Positions 1-5,428 of a DNA stretch of 5,965 bases are shown in pieces. Under the pieces are notes generated by a model, which did not search any database, was not told the DNA's origin, and saw nothing but the letters and a program-made list of their open reading frames with translations. The translations under genes were made by a program, and so were the position numbers. Source of the DNA: Solirubrobacteraceae bacterium (GTDB taxonomy: Bacteria > Actinomycetota > Thermoleophilia > Solirubrobacterales > Solirubrobacteraceae). Position 1 is the first letter of the stretch; every line of letters starts with the position of its first letter. The stretch covers positions 1 to 5,965 of the forward strand of contig JAICUS010000386.1 of NCBI GenBank assembly GCA_025935735.1, in the 5' to 3' direction.

Positions 1-1386
1 CAGCCGGGCGGCCTCCAGCCGGGCCAGCGCCATCGTCTCCAGGTAGCGGCGCCGGCGCGGCTCGGGCAGGCTCGGCGCGGCGGCCTCGGCGTCCGCGCGG
101 TGGGCCGCCGCCGCGGCCCGGTCGCCGTCCTCCAGCGCCGCGCAGGTCAGCGCCGCGGACGCCTCGGCGTCGGCGGCCAGGCGGTCGGCCGGCAGCTCGG
201 CCACCAGCGCGCGCAGGGCGGGGCCGTCGCCGCGCACGTAGAGCTCGAACCAGTGCTCGGCCACCAGCGCGAGCGCCAGGTCCCACTCGCGCGCCGCGAC
301 GGCGTGCGGCAGGGCCTCGGCCGCGGCGCCGTGCTCGGCGAGCCAGCGGGCGGCCCGCGCGTGCAGCTCCTCCAGCTCGTCCGCCAGCTCGCGCTCGGCC
401 CGCGAGCGCAGCAGGCGGCCGAACAGCCGGTGGTAGCGGAACCACTCGCGCCGGCCGTCGAGGCCGATCACGAACCCGTTGGTGCGCTCGAGCTCGACCA
501 GCGTGTCCGCGCCATGACCCTGACCGGTGAGCGCGTCGGCCAAGCTGCCGCTGACGCGGTCCACCACCGCGGTGCGCAGGCAGAACGCGCGCAGCCGCGG
601 CGGCTGGCGGTCGAGCACCTCGGCCAGCAGGTAGTCCCCGACCACCCGGTCGTCGCCGGCGAAGTCGGCCAGGAAGCGGTCCGGGTCGTCGTGGCCCTGG
701 AGGGTGAGCGCGGCGAGCCGCAGGCCGGCGGCCCAGCCCTCGGTGCGCGCGTGCAGGACTCGCAGCTGCGCTTCCGTCAGCCCCACCCCGTGCGCGCGCA
801 GCACCTCGTCGGTCTCCTCCGGCGTGAAGGCCAGGTCGGCCGCGCGGACCTCCACCATCCGGCCGCTCACCCGCAGCACGTGCAGCGGCAGCGCCGGGTC
901 GGCGCGGGCCACCAGCACGAGCCGCAGCCTGTCCGGGGCGTGGAGCAGCAGGAACGAGAGCTGGGCGACGGACTCGCGCGCGCGCACGACGTGGACGTCG
1001 TCGAGGACCAGCACCAGCGGGTGCGGCAGCGCGGCGAGCGCGTTGACCAGCCGCGGCATGAACGCGTCGCGCGACTCCGGCACGGGCGCGGCGAGCGCGG
1101 CCAGCGCGGAGTCCTGCGGCGCGGCGCCGGCGCGATCGATCGCCTCCAGGACCGTGTTCCACAGCCGGTGCGGCGTGTCGTCCTCGGGCTCGAGCGACAC
1201 CCAGGCCACCGGCTCGCGCAGCGACGCGGCCACCGAGGCCACGAGCGCGGTCTTGCCGCTCCCGGCCGGGGCGCAGACCAGGGTTACGGGCTCGGCGAGC
1301 CCGGACCCGAGCCGCTCGCGCAGCCGCGGGCGCTCGACCATGCCGAACGGCGCCGAGGGCACGGCGAACTGGGTGACGAGGGGCAT
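1..1386 (-). CDS. LuxR-family (MalT/LAL-type) ATP-binding transcriptional regulator, N-terminal 462 residues, truncated by window edge
   Basis: Read on the minus strand from the ATG at 1386-1384, an uninterrupted frame of 462 codons runs to base 1, so the C-terminus lies outside the window. Near the N-terminus there is a Walker A loop, APAGSGKT (residues 39-46), and a Walker B strand ending LDDVH with D129 and D130. The stretch FRYHRLFGRLLRSR and the Ala/Leu-rich helices after it match the winged-helix and TPR-like region of MalT/LAL-type STAND ATPases. These proteins are usually 800-950 residues long and end in a LuxR helix-turn-helix, which would lie beyond the left edge; the DNA-binding domain is therefore inferred, not seen. 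A purine-rich GAGGGGGG lies about 10 nt before the ATG and can serve as ribosome binding site. The gene is divergent from the MerR-B12 gene. Ligand and targets are unknown. The large plus-strand frame over this region is its antisense shadow. Confidence 0.9.
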   Translation of the reverse strand, partial: MPLVTQFAVPSAPFGMVERPRLRERLGSGLAEPVTLVCAPAGSGKTALVASVAASLREPVAWVSLEPEDDTPHRLWNTVLEAIDRAGAAPQDSALAALAAPVPESRDAFMPRLVNALAALPHPLVLVLDDVHVVRARESVAQLSFLLLHAPDRLRLVLVARADPALPLHVLRVSGRMVEVRAADLAFTPEETDEVLRAHGVGLTEAQLRVLHARTEGWAAGLRLAALTLQGHDDPDRFLADFAGDDRVVGDYLLAEVLDRQPPRLRAFCLRTAVVDRVSGSLADALTGQGHGADTLVELERTNGFVIGLDGRREWFRYHRLFGRLLRSRAERELADELEELHARAARWLAEHGAAAEALPHAVAAREWDLALALVAEHWFELYVRGDGPALRALVAELPADRLAADAEASAALTCAALEDGDRAAAAAHRADAEAAAPSLPEPRRRRYLETMALARLEAARL

Positions 1387-1507
1387 CGCGCCGCGTCCCC
1401 CCTCGTCAGCGCTCTGACGGTTTGACGCGCCCACCCGCGGCATGTCATGGTCACCCTATAGCCGTGTCGAGGGTCTGTCGAGATTTGTAACGGTCAAACA
1501 ATTAGCC
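1387..1507. promoter_or_regulatory. Divergent control region between LuxR-type and MerR-B12 genes
   Basis: This is one of the few AT-enriched stretches in the window, especially 1477-1507. It contains a perfect 6+6 inverted repeat (1404-1419), two facing TTGAC sequences, and the left arm of an inverted repeat spanning the MerR start. On the plus strand, TTGACG (1422-1427) is followed after 18 nt by CATGGT (1446-1451). On the minus strand, TTGACC (1497-1492) is followed after 16 nt by GACCCT (1475-1470). If both work, the promoters face each other and the 5' ends of the two transcripts overlap. The -10 matches are weak, so this assignment is tentative. A GTCACCC heptamer at 1450-1456 resembles the half-sites of regions A and B but has no -10-like hexamer at the same distance. 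Confidence 0.4.
1404..1419. repeat. Short perfect inverted repeat CGTCAG-N4-CTGACG
   Basis: CGTCAG at 1404-1409 and CTGACG at 1414-1419 are perfect reverse complements separated by CGCT. Another TGACG follows at 1423-1427, overlapping the candidate -35 TTGACG. It lies about 18-33 nt upstream of the LuxR-type start codon, so it would be in that gene's leader or close to its promoter. A dimeric regulator site is possible. A terminator is unlikely because no T-run follows. Confidence 0.35.
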
Positions 1508-1525
1508 ATGTCCGCACCGGTTACA
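1486..1525. promoter_or_regulatory. Candidate operator: inverted repeat TGTAAC ... GTTACA around the MerR-B12 start
   Basis: TGTAAC (1486-1491) and GTTACA (1520-1525) are perfect inverted copies with centres 34 nt apart, flanking the ATG at 1508. MerR-B12 regulators of the CarH/LitR class are known to bind near their own promoters at sites containing TGTACA-like cores; TGTAAC is similar but not identical. Position and AT content fit autoregulation, but binding by this protein is inferred. Confidence 0.3.
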
Positions 1526-2335
1526 GGTGAGTTGCGGATGGGCGCGTTCAGCCGGCGCGTCGGAGTCTCGCCCGCCGTGCTGCGCGCCTGGGAGGCGCGT
1601 TACGGGTTGTTCACGCCGCGGCGGACGTCCGGCGGGTTCCGCCTGTACTCGGCCGCGGACGAGAGCCGGGTGCGCCGGATGCTCGCGCACCTCGCCGAGG
1701 GCGTCGCGCCGCGCGAGTCCGCCGCGCTCGTGCTGGGGGCGCCGGCGCCCGACGCGCTGGCGGTCGAGTCCCTCACCGCCGCGTGGAGCGCGCTCGACGG
1801 CGCGGAGGCCGACCGCGCGCTCGACGCGCTGCTGGACCGCCCGGAGCCGGCGCGGACGGTCAGCGACGTGGTCCTGCCGGCCCTGGGCCGCGCCGCCGAC
1901 GCCTGGGGCGGCCGGACGCCGCTCGCCACCGCGCGCTGCCAGCTGGCGAGCCGCCAGCTCGAGGCGCGGCTGCTCGCGCTCGCCGCCGGCTGGCACCAGA
2001 ACGGCGGGCCGCTCGCGCTCGTGGGCTGCGGGCCGGGCGAGCACCACACGCTCGGGGCGCTGACCTTCGCGCTCGCCCTGCACGGCCGCGGCTGGCGCAT
2101 CGCCTACCTCGGGGCGGACACGCCGGTGGACGGGCTCCTGCCGGCGGCGCGCGCGCTCGGCCCCGCGCTCGTGACGGTCGCGTTCACCGTGGCCCGGCCG
2201 GGCCGCGAGCTGCGCCCGCTGGCCGCCGAGTTCCCGCTCGCCGTCGCCGGCCCGGGGGTCGACTCCGCGGGCGCCCGCGCCGCCCGCGCCGCCTGGTTCG
2301 CCGGCGCGCCGGCCGCGGCCGCCGAAGGCCGCTAG
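1508..2335 (+). CDS. MerR-family transcriptional regulator with C-terminal B12-binding domain (CarH/LitR-like)
   Basis: This 275-aa protein opens with a MerR winged helix-turn-helix (about residues 10-75: FSRRVGVSPAVLRAWEARYG, then a wing with RRTSGGFRLYS). A helical-bundle linker (about 90-160) and a Rossmann-like cobalamin-binding domain (about 165-265) follow. The B12 motif is E178-x-H180-x-x-G183, the E-x-H-x-x-G form used by CarH-type proteins; H180 would be the lower cobalt ligand. In CarH the linker carries W-x9-EH, which packs on adenosylcobalamin. Here W133 is present but E-H is replaced by R143-C144, so light sensing through adenosylcobalamin should not be assumed. Start choice: ATG 1508 leaves enough residues ahead of the MerR fold but has no Shine-Dalgarno. 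AGGTGAG (1525-1531) fits a start at ATG 1538, which would give 265 aa. An upstream in-frame ATG at 1442 looks too long. The stop interlocks with that of the convergent 68-aa gene. Confidence 0.88.
   Translation: MSAPVTGELRMGAFSRRVGVSPAVLRAWEARYGLFTPRRTSGGFRLYSAADESRVRRMLAHLAEGVAPRESAALVLGAPAPDALAVESLTAAWSALDGAEADRALDALLDRPEPARTVSDVVLPALGRAADAWGGRTPLATARCQLASRQLEARLLALAAGWHQNGGPLALVGCGPGEHHTLGALTFALALHGRGWRIAYLGADTPVDGLLPAARALGPALVTVAFTVARPGRELRPLAAEFPLAVAGPGVDSAGARAARAAWFAGAPAAAAEGR
1525..1531 (+). promoter_or_regulatory. Shine-Dalgarno-like AGGTGAG that may set an alternative MerR-B12 start at 1538
   Basis: AGGTGAG lies 6 nt before the in-frame ATG at 1538. It is the best ribosome binding site in this region and argues for the shorter protein. 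MerR-family proteins normally have a few residues before the first helix, which argues for 1508 or for the in-frame TTG at 1532. The two lines of evidence disagree. Confidence 0.4.
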
Positions 2336-2538
2336 TCGGCCGGCGGCAGGCGGCGGACCTCGACGAGCTCGACGCCCAGATCCTGCAGGCGGTCGAGCAC
2401 GTCGCGCAGGCCGTCCTGGTCGTCCACGGGCCCGCGCAGCACGGTTTCGACGGGCTCGACCTGAACGGCGAGCCCGAGCGCGTCGGCGAGGTGGTCGCCC
2501 ACGCGCCCGCGGACGCGGATCTCGTAGTTGAGCGCCAT
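2332..2538 (-). CDS. Small conserved hypothetical protein (68 aa), paralogue of the 71-aa protein at 5207-5422
   Basis: This is a 68-aa soluble protein with no signal peptide or membrane segment. The pattern reads strand (YEIRVRGRV), helix, two strands around VETVLRG, helix (LRDVLDRLQDLG), strand (VELVEVRRLPP), suggesting a compact alpha/beta fold. I do not recognise a named family, though small proteins of this general form are familiar from actinobacteria. It aligns without gaps over 61 residues to the 71-aa protein encoded at 5207-5422, with about 32 identities including EIRVRG, LGL, TVLRG, LDRL and the LPP ending. It starts 12 nt after the stop of the degenerate B12-like gene, so the two form an operon read from promoter region A. 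Its stop shares the palindrome CTAG with the stop of the convergent MerR-B12 gene. Function unknown; an adaptor or small-molecule-binding role is only a guess. Confidence 0.8.
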   Translation of the reverse strand: MALNYEIRVRGRVGDHLADALGLAVQVEPVETVLRGPVDDQDGLRDVLDRLQDLGVELVEVRRLPPAD

Positions 2539-2550
2539 GCCAGGGATCGC

Positions 2551-3177
2551 TCATGCTCCCGCCTCGCCGGGTGACGCATCGTCGCTCTCAGGGGATGACT
2601 GCGCGTGCGCCAGGCGCGCCAGCCCGGCCGCGTCGAGCGCCGCGGCGGCGCGGCCGATCAGCGCGAGCGGGCGCTCGCGGGCCAGCGCCCGCAGCTCCGC
2701 CCGCTCGGGGCCGGTGAGGCCGGCGGGCGCTCCGCTCACGACCACGAGCGCCGCGGGCTGCTCGCGGGCGGCGTCGCGCAGCGCGGACACCGGCGTGGCC
2801 GCGCCCAGGTAGGAGATCCGGCAGCCCCGCTCCGCCAGCTCGATGCCGAGGGCGACGAGCGCCAGCACGCGCTCCTCGCGCGGCGCGCACGCCAGCACGA
2901 CGAGCGGCCCGCGCCCGGCCTCCCAGCCGCGCGCCTGGGCGAGCAGGCGCTGCTCGAGCATCGACGTGGCGACCCGGTGCGCGACGGGCTCGGACTCCAG
3001 GCGGGCGAGCACGGGCTCGGCCACCTCGCTCAGGAACACGGGAGGAGAGCGGGTGGCCAGAGCCTCGTCGAGCAGGTTGTGCACCGATTGCAGCCGGAAC
3101 CGTCGCAGCGCGCGCTCCAGCCGCGCGACCAGCGGGTCGGCGGCGTCGACCGCCGCCTCGGCGTTCTCGCTCGACAT
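2551..3177 (-). CDS. Stand-alone B12-binding-like domain protein lacking the cobalt-ligating histidine
   Basis: This 208-aa protein has no DNA-binding domain. A helical bundle (about residues 15-88) is followed by a Rossmann-like domain (about 90-192) and a short acidic tail. It resembles the sensor half of the MerR-B12 protein at 1508-2335: LEQRLLAQARGW matches LEARLLALAAGW, and ISYLGAATPVSALRDAA matches IAYLGADTPVDGLLPAA. Where that protein has E-H-H-T-L-G, this one has E101-E-R103-V-L-A106, so the lower-ligand histidine and the glycine are both lost, and the CarH-type W-x9-EH is absent. Cobalamin binding in the usual base-off/His-on mode is therefore unlikely. It may be a ligand-free partner, a binder of another molecule (compare SCHIC-type domains that take heme), or an anti-regulator. 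The ATG at 3177-3175 has a weak GGAG 10 nt upstream. It is first gene of an operon with the 68-aa gene and divergent from the Usp gene. Confidence 0.8.
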   Translation of the reverse strand: MSSENAEAAVDAADPLVARLERALRRFRLQSVHNLLDEALATRSPPVFLSEVAEPVLARLESEPVAHRVATSMLEQRLLAQARGWEAGRGPLVVLACAPREERVLALVALGIELAERGCRISYLGAATPVSALRDAAREQPAALVVVSGAPAGLTGPERAELRALARERPLALIGRAAAALDAAGLARLAHAQSSPESDDASPGEAGA

Positions 3178-3192
3178 GGTGCGGATGCTCCG

Positions 3193-3267
3193 AGCGTGTC
3201 AGCACCTTGGGTGAGGGCGGCTCACCCCGGCCGGATGAGGAGCCGTCATCCCCGGGCTGCCTAGGCT
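3193..3267. promoter_or_regulatory. Bidirectional promoter region A with a four-heptamer alternating array
   Basis: Four heptamers start exactly 12 nt apart in alternating orientation: GGGTGAG (3209), CTCACCC (3221), GGATGAG (3233) and GTCATCC (3245). The first two form a perfect 7-bp inverted repeat. On the plus strand, TAGGCT (3262-3267) follows the last heptamer after 10 nt and precedes the Usp ATG (3276) by 8 nt, so the transcript could be leaderless. On the minus strand, CACGCT (3198-3193) follows the outer heptamer after 10 nt and lies upstream of the B12-like gene. No conserved -35 hexamer is visible at the usual distance, which would fit an activator-dependent promoter. Region B repeats the geometry. 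Confidence 0.6.
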
Positions 3268-3275
3268 CGGCGAGC

Positions 3276-4145
3276 ATGCCGTCCGCCGTCGTCGTCGCCT
3301 GTGATCCGGCCGCCTCCGACCGGTCGGCGATCGACTTCGCGGCCGGCCTGGCGCGGACGCTCGGCGCGCCGCTGGTCGTCGCCGTCGTGCGGCCGGCGGA
3401 CGCGCTGGCCGGGGTGGAGAGCGACGACGGGGCCGAACCGGAGCGCCCGCCGGCCGGCCTGCTGCGCGGCCACCCGGGCGCCGAGCTGCGCGCGCTGCGC
3501 GCGGCCTCCCCCGCCGCCGGCCTGCAGCGGCTGCTGGCCACCGAGCACCCGCGGCTCGTCGTGCTCGGCTCGGCGCGCGGCGCCCTCCACGGCTTCACCC
3601 GCCTCGGCGCGACCGCCGAGCGCGCCCTCCACGGCTCCCCCTGCCCGGTCTCGGTCGTCCCGCTGGGGCACGGCGGGCGCGCGCCCGGCCCGGTGGTGGT
3701 CGGCGTGCTGCCCGGCCCCGAGGGCCGCGGCGCGCTCGCGCTGGGCGCGGAGCTGGCCCGCGCGGCCGGCGCGCCGCTGCAGCCGCTCGCCGGGCGGCGG
3801 CGCGCGCCGAGCGCCGCCGACGCCCGCGCGCTGGCGGCGGGCCTCGCGGACGCCCTCAGTGCCGCGCCGCCCACGCCCGGCGACAGCCCCGGCGCGCTCC
3901 TCGTCGCCGCCCTCTCCGCGGCCGCCGGCGGCTCCGCGGAGCCGCGCGTCCTCGTCGGCGATCCCGTGGACGCCCTCCTGCGCGCGTCCGCGGGCGCGGG
4001 GATGCTCGTGCTCGGGTCGCGCGCCTACGGGCCCCCCGGCGTGGTGCTGCCCGGCGGCGCGGCGCGCCGCGTGCTGGCCGGCGCCCGCTGTCCCGTCGTC
4101 CTCACCCCGCGCGCCGCCGCCCGCGAGCCGGCGCTGGTGTCATGA
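3276..4145 (+). CDS. Universal stress protein with two tandem Usp domains
   Basis: This is a 289-aa cytosolic protein. The first Usp domain (about residues 1-130) begins with the strand AVVVACD and ends with GSARGALHGFTRLGATAERA (98-117) followed by SPCPVSVVP. The second (about 138-278) begins PVVVGV and ends GSRAYGPPGVVLPGG (247-261) followed by CPVVLTP. The G-S-x-R-G ... G signature is the actinobacterial version of the nucleotide-binding loop, so ATP or another nucleotide may bind; the second copy has GG where G-S/T is common. Tandem Usp proteins are widespread in actinobacteria and are linked to hypoxia, dormancy and general stress, usually without a known reaction. The ATG at 3276 starts right at the first beta strand; the in-frame TTG at 3207 would lie inside the promoter array. 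No clear Shine-Dalgarno is present. The stop overlaps the FGE start as ATGA, giving translational coupling. Confidence 0.9.
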   Translation: MPSAVVVACDPAASDRSAIDFAAGLARTLGAPLVVAVVRPADALAGVESDDGAEPERPPAGLLRGHPGAELRALRAASPAAGLQRLLATEHPRLVVLGSARGALHGFTRLGATAERALHGSPCPVSVVPLGHGGRAPGPVVVGVLPGPEGRGALALGAELARAAGAPLQPLAGRRRAPSAADARALAAGLADALSAAPPTPGDSPGALLVAALSAAAGGSAEPRVLVGDPVDALLRASAGAGMLVLGSRAYGPPGVVLPGGAARRVLAGARCPVVLTPRAAAREPALVS

Positions 4146-5008
4146 GCGCGGTGGGCGCCCCGCCGCGGCAGGACATGGCCTGGATCCCCGGCGGCCGCTT
4201 CCGCATGGGTTGCGACGCGTTCTATCCGGAGGAGCAGCCGGTCCGCATCGTCGACGTCGAGGGCTTCTGGATCGACACGCACCCGGTGACCGTGGCGAGC
4301 TTTCGCCGCTTCGTCCGCGCGACCGGCCACGTGACGACCGCCGAGATGGCTCCCGACCCGGCCGACTACCCGGACGCCGACCCGCGGCTGCTCGTGCCCG
4401 GCTCGCTGGTGTTCCGGCCGACGCCGCAGCCGGTACCGCTGGACGACCACCTGCAGTGGTGGCACTGGGTGCCGGGGGCCTGCTGGCACAGCCCGGAGGG
4501 CCCGGGCAGCGACACCTACACGCGCGGGCGCCACCCGGTGACCCACGTCACCACCGCCGACGCCGCCGCCTACGCCGCGTGGGCGGGCGCAGAGCTCCCC
4601 ACCGAGGCCGAGTGGGAGCACGCCGCCCGCGGCGGGCTGGACGGCGCGCGGTTCGCCTGGGGCGACGAGGACGACCCGCGGGCGTGCAACCGCTGGGTGG
4701 GCGAGTTCCCCTGGCGCGGGTATCGCGGCACGTCGCCGGTCGCCACGTTCCCGGCCAACGGCCACGGGCTGTACGACATGGCCGGCAACGTCTGGGAGTG
4801 GACGAGCGACCCGTTCGCGGCGGCGCCGCCGCCCTCGCCCTGCTGCGCATCTGCGCCCGGCGAGCACATCCCGCGCCAGGTGATCAAGGGCGGCTCGCAC
4901 CTGTGCGCGCCGAGCTACTGCCTGCGCTACCGGCCGGCGGCGCGCCAGGGCGAGGCCGTCGACACCTCCACGAGCCACATCGGCTTCCGCTGCGTCGTCC
5001 GGCCCTGA
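4142..5008 (+). CDS. Formylglycine-generating enzyme (FGE/SUMF1 family)
   Basis: This 288-aa protein has the FGE-sulfatase fold from end to end: MAWIPGGRFRMGCDAFYPEE at the start, PTEAEWEHAARGG in the middle, GLYDMAGNVWEWTSD, then KGGSHLCAPSYCLRYR near the C-terminus. The pair C255 and C260 (C-x4-C) matches the two active-site cysteines of aerobic FGE, which bind copper(I) and use O2 to oxidise a cysteine in C-x-P-x-R motifs of client proteins to formylglycine. Many SUMF1-like relatives lack these cysteines, so their presence argues for real FGE activity. Known clients are type I sulfatases, but no sulfatase is encoded in the window. A C-C pair (PCCASAP) in a loop before the active site is an extra feature of unknown meaning. 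The gene overlaps the Usp stop by 4 nt and is probably translated by coupling. No signal peptide is seen, so it should act in the cytosol. ATG 4175 is a possible shorter start. Confidence 0.92.
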   Translation: MSAVGAPPRQDMAWIPGGRFRMGCDAFYPEEQPVRIVDVEGFWIDTHPVTVASFRRFVRATGHVTTAEMAPDPADYPDADPRLLVPGSLVFRPTPQPVPLDDHLQWWHWVPGACWHSPEGPGSDTYTRGRHPVTHVTTADAAAYAAWAGAELPTEAEWEHAARGGLDGARFAWGDEDDPRACNRWVGEFPWRGYRGTSPVATFPANGHGLYDMAGNVWEWTSDPFAAAPPPSPCCASAPGEHIPRQVIKGGSHLCAPSYCLRYRPAARQGEAVDTSTSHIGFRCVVRP

Positions 5009-5018
5009 CCGGCCGCGC

Positions 5019-5210
5019 TCACACCGGCGGCGGGACCCGGCTGTTGCGGTCGTTGAGGTAGAGGAACAGCGAGATCGCGAAGCCGACGACCCCGACGATC
5101 ATGAGGATGGTCCCCACGGTCTGGATGTCGATCCCGGCCAGGGTCGCGGTCACCGCCCAGTGCAGGATCGCCCCGACGGCGATCAGGAACAGGCTGACGC
5201 CGAGGCTCAT
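5019..5210 (-). CDS. Small two-helix membrane protein, DUF6458 family
   Basis: This 63-aa protein has two hydrophobic segments (about residues 4-23 and 30-51) joined by GIDIQTVG, and a short polar tail ending NSRVPPPV. The opening MSLGVSLFLIAVGAIL, the D-x-x-TVG turn and the ILMIVGVVG helix are typical of the small actinobacterial membrane proteins annotated as DUF6458. Function is unknown. Its ATG overlaps the stop of the upstream 71-aa gene as ATGA, so the two are translationally coupled and should be transcribed from promoter region B. The gene ends 10 nt from the stop of the convergent FGE gene, leaving no room for a conventional terminator; the intervening bases show no clear hairpin with T-run. 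Confidence 0.85.
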   Translation of the reverse strand: MSLGVSLFLIAVGAILHWAVTATLAGIDIQTVGTILMIVGVVGFAISLFLYLNDRNSRVPPPV

Positions 5211-5422
5211 GCGGCCACCGGCGGAAGCGGGCGGACGTCGACGATCTCCAGGCCGCCGCCGCGCAGGCGGTCGAGTGCGCCGTGCAGCGCCGGGCGGTCG
5301 GGCAGCGTCCCGCGCAGCACGGTGTGGCGCGGGGCGACGAACGCCTGCAGTCCCAGGCGCTCGGCGCCGTCCACGGGGACGGGGCCGCGAACGCGGATCT
5401 CGACGAGTGAGGGCTTGGCCAT
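5207..5422 (-). CDS. Small conserved hypothetical protein (71 aa), paralogue of the 68-aa protein at 2332-2538
   Basis: This is a 71-aa soluble protein sharing EIRVRG, LGL, TVLRG, LDRL, G-x-E, VR and LPP with the 68-aa protein at 2332-2538 in a 61-residue gapless alignment. The predicted layout is the same small alpha/beta fold. A longer frame continues upstream to 5896, but that part has no resemblance to the paralogue and is the antisense of the HdeD-like gene. ATG 5422-5420 is therefore chosen; it gives MAKPSLVEIRVRG, close to MALNYEIRVRG in the paralogue. GAGG at 5434-5431 could serve as Shine-Dalgarno. The same bases form part of the -10-like GAGGCT (5434-5429), in which case the transcript would be nearly leaderless. 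The stop overlaps the start of the DUF6458 gene. Function unknown. Confidence 0.8.
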   Translation of the reverse strand: MAKPSLVEIRVRGPVPVDGAERLGLQAFVAPRHTVLRGTLPDRPALHGALDRLRGGGLEIVDVRPLPPVAA

Positions 5423-5428
5423 CGGCCC

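Noticed and set aside
100..1425. Long plus-strand open frame (441 codons) opposite the LuxR-type gene
   Set aside because: Its product is low-complexity Arg/Gly/Ala/Gln-rich with no fold, while the minus strand encodes clear Walker A and B motifs. It is an antisense shadow produced by high GC.
1371..2575. Isolated heptamers like those of regions A and B (GGGTGAC at 1371 and 2569, GTCACCC at 1450)
   Set aside because: Single copies are expected by chance in GC-rich DNA. Two are inside coding sequence and the one at 1450 has no -10-like hexamer at the fixed distance. Only the spaced arrays are informative.
3216..3244. Standard -35 hexamers for the region A promoters
   Set aside because: The bases 17 nt upstream of the -10-like hexamers are GC-rich (GGAGCC, GCCGCC) and do not resemble TTGACA; no -35 is claimed.
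2588..3874. 428-codon minus-strand frame over the B12-like and Usp genes
   Set aside because: Low-complexity Arg/Ala/Pro-rich shadow that conflicts with two well-supported genes and the promoter array.
5009..5018. Possible terminator between FGE and DUF6458 genes
   Set aside because: The gap is only 10 nt, with no hairpin plus T-run visible.
3301..5061. 586-codon plus-strand frame across Usp and FGE
   Set aside because: The translation is Arg/Pro/Ala-rich without motifs, and the other frame gives two recognisable proteins.
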